63,581 nt of DNA from Oscillospiraceae bacterium. Lineage in GTDB: Bacteria; Bacillota; Clostridia; Oscillospirales; Acutalibacteraceae. This document shows positions 50,601 to 59,679 of this stretch, piece by piece. Under the pieces are notes generated by a model. It worked only from the letters and a program-made list of their open reading frames with translations. It was not told the DNA's origin and searched no databases. The translations under genes were made by a program, and so were the position numbers. The number at the start of each line of letters is the position of its first letter. Positions within the stretch are counted from its first letter, which is position 1. The stretch is from the NCBI GenBank assembly GCA_009784445.1, contig WRBQ01000006.1:1-63581 (forward strand), given 5' to 3'.

Positions 50601-53145
50601 TAACTACTATATTTTCCGCATCATCTGGGCCATCGTTTTCCACTATAATAGTATAGACGAGCACTTGACTCAAATCCACCACGTCCGGAGTTGCGGCTTT
50701 ACGTATGGATAAATCAGCAGCATTGTCCACGGCTGTCGTTTCGTTATCTTCATTGTTCGACATATCAGGGTCAGGCGTGTCGCTGGTCACAGTCACTTCA
50801 TTGCTTAGCACTCCCGTTGCAGACGAGTCAATCGTGCTGCGCAGCCACAACTCAACGTTATCGCCTGCCATCAGCATTGGCACTGTGAGTGTGCCGTTCC
50901 AGTTAGACCATGTAACGCCGCCATCAATCGAGAACATAACGTTGGTCATCACACTGGGTGGGTTGTCGGAAATCACAACATTTTGGGCATTTGAAGGGCC
51001 TAAGTTGCCTACGGTAACCGTATGAGTGAGCACTTCGCCCGCTTCAACGGGGTTTGGACTGCCGGATTTAGTTACAACAAGGTCGGCCGAAGTGACAGCA
51101 GGCGTAACGCTAGTGGAAATATTATTGCTTTCGTCGGGGTCAGGCGTGTCACTTTCAAGGCTAGCAACGTTGGTGATATTTCCTCTCACATCCGGCGGCA
51201 CATCGCCGCGCATCAAAATACGCATCACAGCACCACTTGTTAATGTGCCAATATTGTAGGGACTTACCCATGCGTTCCATGTGTCTCCGTCATCCAACGA
51301 GAATTTCGCGTTTATAATACTTGCAGGCATATCATCTGTGAGCAAAACATTTTCCGCTGACGACGGCCCGGCATTGGATATCAATAGTGTGTAATAGATG
51401 CTGTCGCCTGCTATAGCCTGTGCAGAGTCTGCTATTTTCAAAATAGAAATGTCTGCACTGTCTATCACGTCATTTGTAGCGGTGTCGGTGTTGTTTGTTA
51501 AATCGGGGTCATACGTTGCGCTGCTGACTGAGGCCATATTGCTGAAACTGCTAGAGGCTGCCATCAGATTGACCATACCTTTCAACAGTACCACTTGGCT
51601 GTTATCTGCGTCCATAGTGGGCAAACTGAAGCTACCCGACCAATCGTTCCAAGTCATTCCACCATCAAGGCTATAGCTTGCAAAACGCAACATCGGCGGC
51701 ATATTATCTACCAAAAGAGGGGTTTGGGCGGAACTTGGACCATTGTTGGTAACAGTGATTGTATACGTTATGATATCACCCGGTACCACCTCGTTTTTGT
51801 CGGCTATTATGGTAATTTCTAAATCCGCCACGGGCGCAATGGCAAGAATATAGTCCTCTACTTCGCCATCGCTTGCCGATCCCACACTGGCGCTATCTTG
51901 ACCTATAGCGTCTGCTCCGGCGACCAGTTCATCCGTCGTTAGACGCAGTCTAACAAATGTATTACCTTGCGTGGGTGTCACCCCTTGCGGCAAGGTGAAG
52001 CTAAGCGTCACCATTTGTGTGCCGGGTGTGCTGGGAATATCTAAAACTTGTGCAGCTTCGTTTGGTTCGAATAATCCGTTTTGATTAAAGTCTATCCAGC
52101 CGTATAAGTTGGCGGACAAACCAGAGTTGTTAGTGACGGTTACTTCCAAGTCATAGTTTGTGGCACCAATAATCAGCACGGGAAGTGGTGTAGTCACACC
52201 ATCGTCTTGTATACCGGCATTCAAGTCATCGCCAGTGGCATCGCCATTTTCATGTGCATCGTTTTCTGCGGTGGCTTGTGTGCCCAAAAATAGCTCGTTG
52301 ATGAGCTGGTGGCGTGGTCCATTGTTATCCAGCAATGTGTTGTAATTGCCGGAGCCATTGCCGGGTCCAAGGTCGGGCGCATCACCAAAGTCCAGCAAAA
52401 TTTCAGCATTTTGACACATGCAACCATCGTTAAACGAGGCAAAGTACGTATAAGAAAACAGTTCTGCTGTGGCAACAATGTCATCAATCGTATAGCGATA
52501 CACGCCGCCGTCGTTGTTTTCCACAGCGTAGATGTTGTTGTTTTTGTCCATGCCAACTGCGCCAAACGAGGCGTTGGGCCTAGGACCCGTAGTGGTCATG
52601 TTTATCACATGCGCATTAGCAAGATTAAGACGCTGCATTACGCCATTAGGCGCAACACCATAGAGAAATCCGTTATTATCTGCTACCCAGTCGCTTACAT
52701 TCATGGTACCGTTAATCGTGGCAGTGCCATAATTTGTTGTTTGTGCTGTGTAGCCATTGAGTGGATTGACCAAGCGCATGTAAGTTGGTGAACTAGGCCG
52801 CAGGTCAACGGTATAAAACCGTGCGGCGTTGTTCAGCAGAAGATAGAAAAAGCCATTATTGTCAATGCACCCGCTATTATAGCCGTTTATAGGTAAACCA
52901 GAGGGACGACCAAGCGAGATAACGTTGCGATCAGCATCCACTTGTACGATTTCATTGATAGTAATATCGTAGCCATAGATGAAGTTATCCAGCGGGTTAT
53001 AGCCAATGGCATTGACATAAGCATCCGGCGGATTTAACAACCCAATCAGGTCAGCTTTACCGGTGACAACATTAATGTTGACCCATTGGGTTGGATTTCC
53101 TTCAAACTGAATCAGATTAGTGATACAAGGCAGTGGTGTTGGCAT
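47665..53145 (-). CDS. Giant DUF11-repeat surface protein without signal peptide
   Basis: An 1826-residue protein. Start ATG 53145 follows GGAGGCGG; the earlier ATG 53160 overlaps it. Residues 1-260 resemble a DUF6923/NHL-like propeller, 262-440 a GEVED domain (GWIDFNQNGLFEPNEAAQV, EVEDYIL), and the rest is 11 DUF11 repeats of about 120 residues. Each has ADLSIxK, GPSDAxxVVxTD, a variant YSxDxGxTWxxW and NTAxVSSxTPDPxxxNN. A Cys/Pro-rich linker (CSSCPKPKSPCPG) precedes the last, Cys-rich repeat. No signal peptide, LPXTG or anchor. Likely assembled without secretion, for example on the spore surface by the mother cell (inference). A weak sigma-K-like CATAACAT lies at 53184-53177. Confidence 0.88.
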   Translation of the reverse strand: MPTPLPCITNLIQFEGNPTQWVNINVVTGKADLIGLLNPPDAYVNAIGYNPLDNFIYGYDITINEIVQVDADRNVISLGRPSGLPINGYNSGCIDNNGFFYLLLNNAARFYTVDLRPSSPTYMRLVNPLNGYTAQTTNYGTATINGTMNVSDWVADNNGFLYGVAPNGVMQRLNLANAHVINMTTTGPRPNASFGAVGMDKNNNIYAVENNDGGVYRYTIDDIVATAELFSYTYFASFNDGCMCQNAEILLDFGDAPDLGPGNGSGNYNTLLDNNGPRHQLINELFLGTQATAENDAHENGDATGDDLNAGIQDDGVTTPLPVLIIGATNYDLEVTVTNNSGLSANLYGWIDFNQNGLFEPNEAAQVLDIPSTPGTQMVTLSFTLPQGVTPTQGNTFVRLRLTTDELVAGADAIGQDSASVGSASDGEVEDYILAIAPVADLEITIIADKNEVVPGDIITYTITVTNNGPSSAQTPLLVDNMPPMLRFASYSLDGGMTWNDWSGSFSLPTMDADNSQVVLLKGMVNLMAASSSFSNMASVSSATYDPDLTNNTDTATNDVIDSADISILKIADSAQAIAGDSIYYTLLISNAGPSSAENVLLTDDMPASIINAKFSLDDGDTWNAWVSPYNIGTLTSGAVMRILMRGDVPPDVRGNITNVASLESDTPDPDESNNISTSVTPAVTSADLVVTKSGSPNPVEAGEVLTHTVTVGNLGPSNAQNVVISDNPPSVMTNVMFSIDGGVTWSNWNGTLTVPMLMAGDNVELWLRSTIDSSATGVLSNEVTVTSDTPDPDMSNNEDNETTAVDNAADLSIRKAATPDVVDLSQVLVYTIIVENDGPDDAENIVVTDIAPAELINMEFSDDSGATWQPWLGTYMLAALDADDDFILLIQGTVNSLGDGIITNTANVSSDTPDHVPQNNSITIYTPVETAADLVLTKTATSATINAGEELTYAIAIENLGPNDAENVVLVDDISELVLQPEVSLNNGATWESWESPCTLGTISNGTTAMVLIRGLVNAAADPAVTPTIRNTASVRSDTPDPNMKNNSDNVITPITLSADISVTKTGDPDPVEAGQMLAYTFNVTNTGPSNARRVVLADAVPSSILAPEFSLDNGSTWVLWNDTCSIANPSGVLAADETITVLIRGMVSAAITGNVINTATVLSPTPDPNLTNNQFTEITYTQASADMAVVKTATSSSVQAGAQLNYTITVQNKGPSYARDVEIEDTMPVELNNAEFSLDAGNSWQPWMGNYMIGDVAAGATIVVLARGTINQHTTDTISNTVNVASTTPDSDLTNNTSTANSIVEESANLSIKKHANAAVAIAGEQLSYTLTIANAGPSDAEQVVLTDSVHLVTPEFSVDGGLTWNAWISPYTIGTLVSGDEYTVLIRGIVMPGAGDVIHNTASVSSNTPDPEQSDNIARVRMPVAHLADLSIHKESDRTSVMAGDVLIYTLTVSNAGPSDAHGVVITDELPTALTNVQYSDDDGATWHAWNDSYNVASLAASDTFALLLHSTISTAVVGGVLTNMATVSSVTPDPDLSNNKATQLTPVNSAADLSITKSASKKDAQLGDEIIYTITLQNHGPDHAQNVSLFDDVPTGLIDVSFSDDDGITWQPWIGRHSVGLLAPDENRVYLIRGTIDEFGTIGNTAFVSSPTPDLVLDNNYSTANIVVPCSSCPKPKSPCPGPSPKPPCSCSCPAEALADICIEQKASVHTASPCDELTYTINVANKGPHKAMQVFLEDDLPSELCNARYSIDGKSWHKWKNVLCLGDMDCGVSATVLIRCRVHEDAWFSFTNIARVDARTKDPNISNNRCKVITRIKKTFH

Positions 53146-53230
53146 TATATCCGCCTCCATTCGTAATATCTAGTTCATGTTATGCTAGCCGGTGCTTGTT
53201 TCGTGAAATCTAAAGGAGATGACCTTTAGC

Positions 53231-53280
53231 AAAACAGCCCCACTCCCTGCTCTTTTTTCGCAGGTAGTGGGGCTGTTTTA
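53231..53280. terminator. Strong bidirectional hairpin terminator
   Basis: AAAACAGCCCCACT pairs with AGTGGGGCTGTTTT, continued by CCTGC/GCAGG around a T-rich loop, with A/T tracts on both sides. On the minus strand it follows the decayed gene at 53291-53692. Confidence 0.85.
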
Positions 53281-53290
53281 TACGTATATT

Positions 53291-53692
53291 CTAACCTTGA
53301 TAATATATTCTAACGCCGCCCATAAATGTATCTGCCACTTCTTCGCCAGCGATAAACAGGTTGCCGATTTCTTTGCCATTGATGAACCACCGCGCAACCA
53401 CAGCCATGATATTCGGATTCCTTGGCTGATCCAAGGCTGCATCATCAGCCATTAAGAAAGAAATACCTACTATATTGATGGGGAAAGTTTAGCGGTTGTG
53501 CAATATCCACATACCAGTTATATCCTCTTGGCAGGTTGGGAGGCGCCGACTGCACACTTGCATCAAACGCATTGTCGTAAGGGATATTCGCAGCCGCAAG
53601 CGTTACGTTTTTCTATACATTTGGCGGTATATTATTCACACTGCTGACCATTCCCACCAATTTTCGTTGTAGATATAACTTGCTGTTGCCAT
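53291..53692 (-). pseudogene. Decayed small gene upstream of the DUF11 gene
   Basis: ATG 53692 has a good AAGGAG and reads MATASYIYNENWWEWSAV before a stop. The next frame continues with NNIPPNV, a stop, then KNVTLAAANIPYDNAFDAS...GYNWYVDIAQPLNFPHQ and a stop. A third frame from ATG 53452 (53 residues, ending WFINGKEIGNLFIAGEE...GGVRIYYQG) runs to TAG 53291. Together they would be one protein of about 130 residues with a canonical terminator. At least one frameshift and two nonsense changes separate them. The Asn/Tyr/Trp-rich style resembles surface or tail-type proteins. The rest of 53146-53867 holds only AT-rich sequence, including a tandem AGGAATAATTT. Confidence 0.6.
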
Positions 53693-53867
53693 AATAACCA
53701 CTCCTTGCATATGTTATTTTACATTGTATGATGCACGATTATTTTTTAATGTTTTCTGCGAAGAAAACTTAGGAATAATTTAGGAATAATTGACGTGATA
53801 TTTGGCATGAATAAACCAGTTTTGCATACTTATAGTGGGAAAATATAATGCAGAGAGGATTTTAAGT

Positions 53868-55970
53868 ATGGATTATATGCGGCAGTGCGACAAATGCAAC
53901 AATATGTTTGCTGGCAAATGCAGGTGCGAGCGTTTTGATCCCAAGCCGAGGATATGCGAGCGTTACTGCAACTGCGACCAATGCGGCGGCAAGATAGGAC
54001 CGACTGGGCCTACAGGAGCCACTGGACCTCAAGGACCTGCAGGCAAAGATGGAGGCGGTACAGGCGGCGGTGCAACTGGGCCAACCGGCAGGGCCGGTAC
54101 AACTGGCCCGACCGGGGCAGATGGTGCGACCGGGCCAACGGGTGCAACTGGGCAAGATGGTGCGGGCATTGCGCTTTCAATGTCAGTGGAAACTTACGCC
54201 GATCTAGCTTCACTCGGTTTAGGTGAAGAAGACAAAGGCAAAGCCGTTTATGTTGAGACGGACGGCAAGCTGTATATTTGGAGTGGAACGTCGTTCCCTG
54301 TGGAAGAGGACGGCATTGAGTTTCAGGGTCCCACTGGCCCCACCGGGCCAATTGGTCCACAAGGTCCACAGGGACTACAAGGCGTCGCAGGTGCAACGGG
54401 TGCAACTGGGCACGACGGTGTTGACGGTGCAGCAGGCCCAGTTGGCCCCACAGGTGTCACCGGGCAAGATGGCAATAACGGTGTTACCGGACCACAGGGT
54501 CCGCAAGGCTTGCAGGGCGTTGCAGGAGCAACCGGACCAACGGGTGCAACTGGGCAAGATGGTGCGGGCATTGCGCTTTCAATGTCAGTGGAAACTTACG
54601 CCGATCTAGCTTCACTCGGTTTAGGTGAAGAAGACAAAGGCAAAGCTGTTTATGTTGAGACGGACGGCAAGCTGTATATTTGGGGCGGCACGTCATTCCC
54701 TGCCGAGGAAGACGGCATTGAGTTCCGCGGAACCACAGGCCCGCCCGGTGAACAGGGGACACAAGGCGTAACCGGTGCAACTGGTGCAACTGGCCAAGAT
54801 GGCAATGATGGCGCAACCGGCCCGCAGGGGATACAAGGGATTCCAGGCGTTGATGGAGCCACCGGCGCAACAGGCCAAGACGGCAGCCGTGGCGTAACTG
54901 GTGCTACCGGCCAGGATGGTAATGACGGCACAACCGGCCCGCAGGGGATACAGGGGATTCCAGGCGTTGATGGAGCCACCGGCGCAACAGGCCCACAAGG
55001 ATTACAAGGGATTGCAGGCGCAACAGGGCAGGATGGCAATGATGGTGCAACCGGTGCCACAGGTTCAACAGGCTCCACCGGGCAAGATGGCAGCGTGGCC
55101 AACATCGTTGTGGATGGCTACACAATTGTGGGGGCAGGCACCACGCTCAGTCCATTTTCGGTTGATGTGACTGAATTGATTTCATCCGCGCCCGAAAATG
55201 TTCTTTCGGTTGATGATGGCAAACTGCTGGTGGATTTGACTGCTATTCTCGACCGCTTGGATGCGCTGGAAAGCTCGTCGGAACCCATCACCGACCGTAA
55301 TATAGAATTTAGCATTGGCCCGGTGGCGCTGGCAAATCCCAGCACTGTGGTGCTTGACGCTGAGGATTTTACCGGCACGGTGATGTCGTGGACACCCTCG
55401 CTCATTGGCAGTGCTTTTGCTTATGATACCATTTACAGTGCCGTGTTTGAGCTCACACCCAACAAAGGGTATAAATTCCCCACAGGCCTCACCGCTGCCG
55501 ATTTTACGATTGACGGCGGCACCGCCACGGCCTACAACGCAACAACCCAGCGGTTAACCGTGCAATTCCCCGCCACTGCGCCCGCACCTGGCCCCGACCC
55601 CGGTGACGGCTGGGAAATCACCTACACTTGGCTGGGCAGCCTTGGGGCTGCACTTAACCCGGAAAGTAATGGCATCACCTACATGAGCGCTTGGACCGGC
55701 TGGCAAGCAGATTACGCCGATATACTCAACGACGATATTTGGGATATTTTAGATCCGGCACAGTTCCCGTTTGAATGCTATGCCAAGTTTGCTACCAAAT
55801 CAGAATGGCAACTCACGCCTTGGTATGAATTTTCAACACCACCCTACACCGCCGCCGATACGATGTACAATTGGCAAATCGATGGCCAAGATGGTAAAAT
55901 CATTCTGTATGGTGACAACGTGTGCGGTGAAGATGTGCTGCTGAAAATTATCTACACGCCGATTGATTAA
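53868..55970 (+). CDS. Collagen-like GXT-repeat protein with Cys-rich head
   Basis: A 700-residue protein from ATG 53868 (AGAGGATTTTAAGT upstream). The first 45 residues carry eight Cys residues and no signal peptide. Then come GPTGPTGATGPQGPAG-type Gly-X-Thr/Pro repeats, interrupted by two nearly identical modules (TYADLASLGLGEEDKGKAVYVETDGKLYIW). After about residue 420 there is a beta domain with a C-terminal YTWLGSLGAALNP...GKIILYG segment. The layout resembles BclA of the Bacillus exosporium (signal-less head, collagen stalk, globular tip). It is first in a three-gene operon with the two next genes. The Thr-rich stalk would be a natural site for O-glycosylation. Confidence 0.88.
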   Translation: MDYMRQCDKCNNMFAGKCRCERFDPKPRICERYCNCDQCGGKIGPTGPTGATGPQGPAGKDGGGTGGGATGPTGRAGTTGPTGADGATGPTGATGQDGAGIALSMSVETYADLASLGLGEEDKGKAVYVETDGKLYIWSGTSFPVEEDGIEFQGPTGPTGPIGPQGPQGLQGVAGATGATGHDGVDGAAGPVGPTGVTGQDGNNGVTGPQGPQGLQGVAGATGPTGATGQDGAGIALSMSVETYADLASLGLGEEDKGKAVYVETDGKLYIWGGTSFPAEEDGIEFRGTTGPPGEQGTQGVTGATGATGQDGNDGATGPQGIQGIPGVDGATGATGQDGSRGVTGATGQDGNDGTTGPQGIQGIPGVDGATGATGPQGLQGIAGATGQDGNDGATGATGSTGSTGQDGSVANIVVDGYTIVGAGTTLSPFSVDVTELISSAPENVLSVDDGKLLVDLTAILDRLDALESSSEPITDRNIEFSIGPVALANPSTVVLDAEDFTGTVMSWTPSLIGSAFAYDTIYSAVFELTPNKGYKFPTGLTAADFTIDGGTATAYNATTQRLTVQFPATAPAPGPDPGDGWEITYTWLGSLGAALNPESNGITYMSAWTGWQADYADILNDDIWDILDPAQFPFECYAKFATKSEWQLTPWYEFSTPPYTAADTMYNWQIDGQDGKIILYGDNVCGEDVLLKIIYTPID
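54139..54732 (+). repeat. Near-identical duplicated module inside the collagen-like gene
   Basis: About 190 bases at 54139-54330 recur at 54541-54732 with few differences, 402 bases apart (134 codons, in frame). Another pair of about 60 bases lies at 54814 and 54931, 117 bases apart (39 codons). DNA-level identity, not just protein similarity, points to recent duplication by slippage or recombination. Confidence 0.8.
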
Positions 55971-55991
55971 TGCTGAAAAAGAGGTGAGCCA

Positions 55992-58900
55992 ATGGCCAGC
56001 AATCTACTGCCTTATCCGATGCCACCGGATGGTGCTCTGCCCACGGTGAACCTCGCCGCCCTGCAAGGGCACGTGCTTGGCGCAACCTTAGAGGGCAACA
56101 CCGCATGGTTCATCGATTCAGGTGCAGCCACGCGCCGCACAGTGCTCACCACACCCGACAAAATTGTCAACCGTGCAATCAATGCTGCTGACTCCACTGC
56201 ACAACTGGCCTTTTCATCCACGGCGAACTTCAGCGAACGCTTCAATACGGTGATTGGCCGCGAAGGCACCGCAGACAAAGCGGCGTTTGAACGCTTGGGC
56301 TCAAACCTCATCAATGCTTTGGCGGGTTTGCAACAACTTAGCACTGACTTAGTGACCTTGCCCAACTGGAATAGCGAAGAGTATATTCTAACCTTCATCA
56401 CCGGCGCAGGCGACCAAGTGGAAGTCAACCTTCCGCTTGAGTCGCTCGCGCAGGGTCTCGACTATGACGCTAGCACGAAAGAGATTATCCTCATCAAGCA
56501 AGATAGTTCAGAAATTCGGGTGAGCGTGGCAGATTTAGTTACTTTTTATGAGGGGCTCGACAGTGCTACCGTAAGCACGAAAGTGACTATCGACAACAAA
56601 ATCATCGCCTCCATTGTGCTGCACAGCATTGAAGAAAAGCATCTGAGCACGGATCTGTTAGAAACACTGGGGAACTCTGCGGCAATTTCTACACAGCAGG
56701 GCAATGCGTTGCAACGCGTGGCCGATGGCCTGTTTGTGCCAAATGTGACCGCCACGCAAATTTCGCAGCAAGCGTATAATGTGCTAGAGCAAAAACCAGA
56801 TGGGCTTTATGTGCCCGACACCGGTGGTGGAGGCAGCGATAACTTTGTGGGTGTTGTGCTTGCGGTGCCCGAAACCCAAACCGCCAAACTCATTTCACCC
56901 ATCGGCACGATGCGCCCGGCAGCCTATTTGGCCGGTCAGCTATATGCAATATTGTTCACCAATGGGCACACCGCACCCGCGCTGCAGCTTTCTTTTGGTG
57001 AACTGCAGCTGAAAGATGTGGCCTTTAACAATAATTTGACATTTCCCACAGATTTAATTTTGGCCGGCAGTATGCATTTGTTTGTATACAACGGCACAAA
57101 TTTCAGCTACGTGGGACGGCATTATGATATGCCCAACGAGGGGATTTTCACCACCGACACTTTGCCGGATTATCTACAATATGGCACGCTGAGCAATCTT
57201 GCCCTCACGCCCATTTCAGCCGGCGAGCATCTCACGCTTGACTCCGTTGTGCTGGACAAAGATGGGCGTTTGGCCAAAGTGAAGGGCATTGATAGTAATC
57301 TCGTTACGGTATTTACAATTAAAGAAGCCGCCATGGAAGAACTGCGTGTAGATGAAATATCCATTCGCTATAGCGACAATAAAAAAATACAAGCAGTTGC
57401 CTTTGCTAACCATGTACGCAACAACTCCATTGGGAAAGTGAGTAACCAGCCAGGCGATTTAGCCTTTACGGAGCTGATGCTCGACAACGACCAAGGTAAT
57501 CACCGCATTGTGTCAGTGCTGAAAACCGATGGCACACCTGCCTGGCAGCTACGCATTGACAAAGCCGCCATCACCAATATAAACCAAGTTGATGACAACG
57601 ATGATTTGCTCAACCGTGGGCAAATTTATGAACTGTTGAAAGAAGCCGAAGGAACGGGCTTGAGAATTCCAATTTATTTAGACTTGGAATCGCAATTGCC
57701 TGCCATAACCGACCAAACGCCCGATGGTGCTTACTACATCGTAAGCGAAATGGATATTACGGCACCGGGCCGTGAAGGTCGGGTTTGGGTGAATTTAAGT
57801 ATATCGGCAACGAAATATCAAATGGTGATTAATAAAGGCAAAGATGCAGACAACGACTGGATCTTGATTGATCAAAACAACGCTTATACATTCAACACGC
57901 AAAAAATCGTCACGGATTTAGCCAATGTGGATATACAAACCGACACCGGTTTACCTGTGAGCATTGATGCTCTGCTGCAAGTAGACAGCAAAATTTCTAA
58001 TTCGTTTCGTGGCCGTGTGCGCGATGAAGACGCATTCCCTGTGGATGCCTTGGCCGGCCACTGGGTGATGATTGATGACTGCAACCACAAAAGCCCCGGA
58101 AACCCCGGTCTTGCGGTATTCGATGGAACCAACTGGATTGTGTGTGCATTTGAAGCAGGTGCAGGGCAGTTGGAGGTTATTCCTGAACCGGATGCTGATG
58201 GCCAGCTTTATTTGCGCAGCCGCGATTTTGGCCAGCCCGGCCGCTGGGTGCAATACACTGCAATTGATGGCACCACGCACACAATTACCTCCAACGTCAA
58301 AAACCTCAGCGATCCCGATGACGCCGTGTGGATACCCGCGCAAGGTGAGCTGATATACATTGCTGACGAGCAAAATTTCACCATTGGCGATGGTGTAGGC
58401 CGCCTAAACGCACTGCCACTGATGTTTGTGAAAGAGGCACAGTTGGAATTCACACCCGAAAACATAGCTAATCGTGCCATGCCGAATGGCTATGTACCTT
58501 TGGACGGCAATGCGAAAGTGCCGCTAAGCTACCTACCAGAGTCGGTAGCAGACAGCGTGAGCGAAACCGTCGTAGAAAACATTGTGTATGAGGTGCAGCA
58601 ACTGCTGCAAACAACGATTAACACTGAAATTGTTAACCGTCAGATAGATACCACGGAATTGCAGGATGAAATCACCGGCCACACAACAAATGGGGGTATT
58701 CATGTTACCCCACTGGAAAAGCAAGGCTGGAACGCAAAGCTGGATCAAAGCAGTCTGCAGCCGCTCAATAATCACTTGCAAGACAGTGACATTCATGTTA
58801 CACTATCAGATAAGTTGCGCTGGGACGGCAACATGGCGGCCATTTTGGTTAATACTATGCAAGAAATGCTGAACATTGACCCAGCAACGCTCAAACTGGG

Positions 58901-59678
58901 TGATATTTGCTTTGTACGCCTGACTAATCCCGGCGTAACTCCCGCGCAGTACGACAAGTATGTGTGGTATGGCATTGACGGCTGGCAAAAAGAGCAAGGT
59001 GCTGCCACGGTTATCGACCTTGACTGGGCAAGCATCATCAACAAGCCTGCCGCCAGTGCCATGGAAATCGACAGTGCAATCACGCAATCACACAAGCACG
59101 TTAACCAATTGGTGCTTAACAATATCGGCCAAAATGCAGCAGGAAATCTCACCTACAATGGTGTGCCCATTGGTGCGACAATTTTCTTTCTGCAAGACGA
59201 AAGCCTGCTGCCGGCCATTGGGCAAACCGATGCGCTATATGTTATCTATCAAGACCGCCGACTGACAAATTTTCCGTCCATTTCGGTGTGGAAGGGTTCC
59301 GGTTACGAAATTCTGGGGCGTGGTTTGGGCGACAGCTCCATCGTTGTGGGCGACATGGTTATTCAGCAAAAAGAACTGTTCGGTGTGGTGGGAGGCAGCG
59401 AGTTTATGCTCACATTAGCACCGAGCTTGCAATTTGCCTTCATGCCCATGGAGGTGCTGAAAATGGTACCGGGCGCAACGAATCAAACTATGCCGTATTC
59501 GAACTTCAGCAATCCATATTTATTCACCTATCACCACGATTTGATGAAAATTCAAAGCGGCGTGTATATCGGTGCTTATGAACTGACCATGGAGCTTTAT
59601 GCAGCAGCAGGGCTGCGCAACTACTTTAGCAAAACGATTGACATCACGAATTATCATAGCGTTACGGAGATGTATTAG
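55992..59678 (+). CDS. Tail-fibre-like giant protein (1228 aa)
   Basis: ATG 55992 follows AGAGGTGAG, 21 bases after the collagen-like stop. No signal peptide. Modules recall phage tail fibres: KPDGLYVPDTG near residue 275, a long beta-rich middle with VFTIKEAAMEELRVDEISIRYSDNKK, GELIYIADEQNFTIGDGVGRLNALP near residue 800 (a tropism-determinant-like ending), GYVPLDGNAKVPLSYLPESV, and paired HTTNGGIHVTPLEKQGWNAK / HLQDSDIHVTLSDKLRWD. The HVT-type repeats are known from fibre shafts. No other phage gene is present, so it may be an adhesin. Confidence 0.75.
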   Translation: MASNLLPYPMPPDGALPTVNLAALQGHVLGATLEGNTAWFIDSGAATRRTVLTTPDKIVNRAINAADSTAQLAFSSTANFSERFNTVIGREGTADKAAFERLGSNLINALAGLQQLSTDLVTLPNWNSEEYILTFITGAGDQVEVNLPLESLAQGLDYDASTKEIILIKQDSSEIRVSVADLVTFYEGLDSATVSTKVTIDNKIIASIVLHSIEEKHLSTDLLETLGNSAAISTQQGNALQRVADGLFVPNVTATQISQQAYNVLEQKPDGLYVPDTGGGGSDNFVGVVLAVPETQTAKLISPIGTMRPAAYLAGQLYAILFTNGHTAPALQLSFGELQLKDVAFNNNLTFPTDLILAGSMHLFVYNGTNFSYVGRHYDMPNEGIFTTDTLPDYLQYGTLSNLALTPISAGEHLTLDSVVLDKDGRLAKVKGIDSNLVTVFTIKEAAMEELRVDEISIRYSDNKKIQAVAFANHVRNNSIGKVSNQPGDLAFTELMLDNDQGNHRIVSVLKTDGTPAWQLRIDKAAITNINQVDDNDDLLNRGQIYELLKEAEGTGLRIPIYLDLESQLPAITDQTPDGAYYIVSEMDITAPGREGRVWVNLSISATKYQMVINKGKDADNDWILIDQNNAYTFNTQKIVTDLANVDIQTDTGLPVSIDALLQVDSKISNSFRGRVRDEDAFPVDALAGHWVMIDDCNHKSPGNPGLAVFDGTNWIVCAFEAGAGQLEVIPEPDADGQLYLRSRDFGQPGRWVQYTAIDGTTHTITSNVKNLSDPDDAVWIPAQGELIYIADEQNFTIGDGVGRLNALPLMFVKEAQLEFTPENIANRAMPNGYVPLDGNAKVPLSYLPESVADSVSETVVENIVYEVQQLLQTTINTEIVNRQIDTTELQDEITGHTTNGGIHVTPLEKQGWNAKLDQSSLQPLNNHLQDSDIHVTLSDKLRWDGNMAAILVNTMQEMLNIDPATLKLGDICFVRLTNPGVTPAQYDKYVWYGIDGWQKEQGAATVIDLDWASIINKPAASAMEIDSAITQSHKHVNQLVLNNIGQNAAGNLTYNGVPIGATIFFLQDESLLPAIGQTDALYVIYQDRRLTNFPSISVWKGSGYEILGRGLGDSSIVVGDMVIQQKELFGVVGGSEFMLTLAPSLQFAFMPMEVLKMVPGATNQTMPYSNFSNPYLFTYHHDLMKIQSGVYIGAYELTMELYAAAGLRNYFSKTIDITNYHSVTEMY

Positions 59679-59679
59679 T

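Noticed and set aside
53177..53184. Sigma-K promoter of the DUF11 gene (CATAACAT)
   Set aside because: The -10 resembles the consensus, but no AC -35 lies at the proper distance, so it is not listed as a promoter.
54650..55105. Pro/Cys-rich minus-strand frames opposite the collagen-like gene
   Set aside because: They are the reverse complement of GXT repeats; the periodicity alone keeps the frame open.
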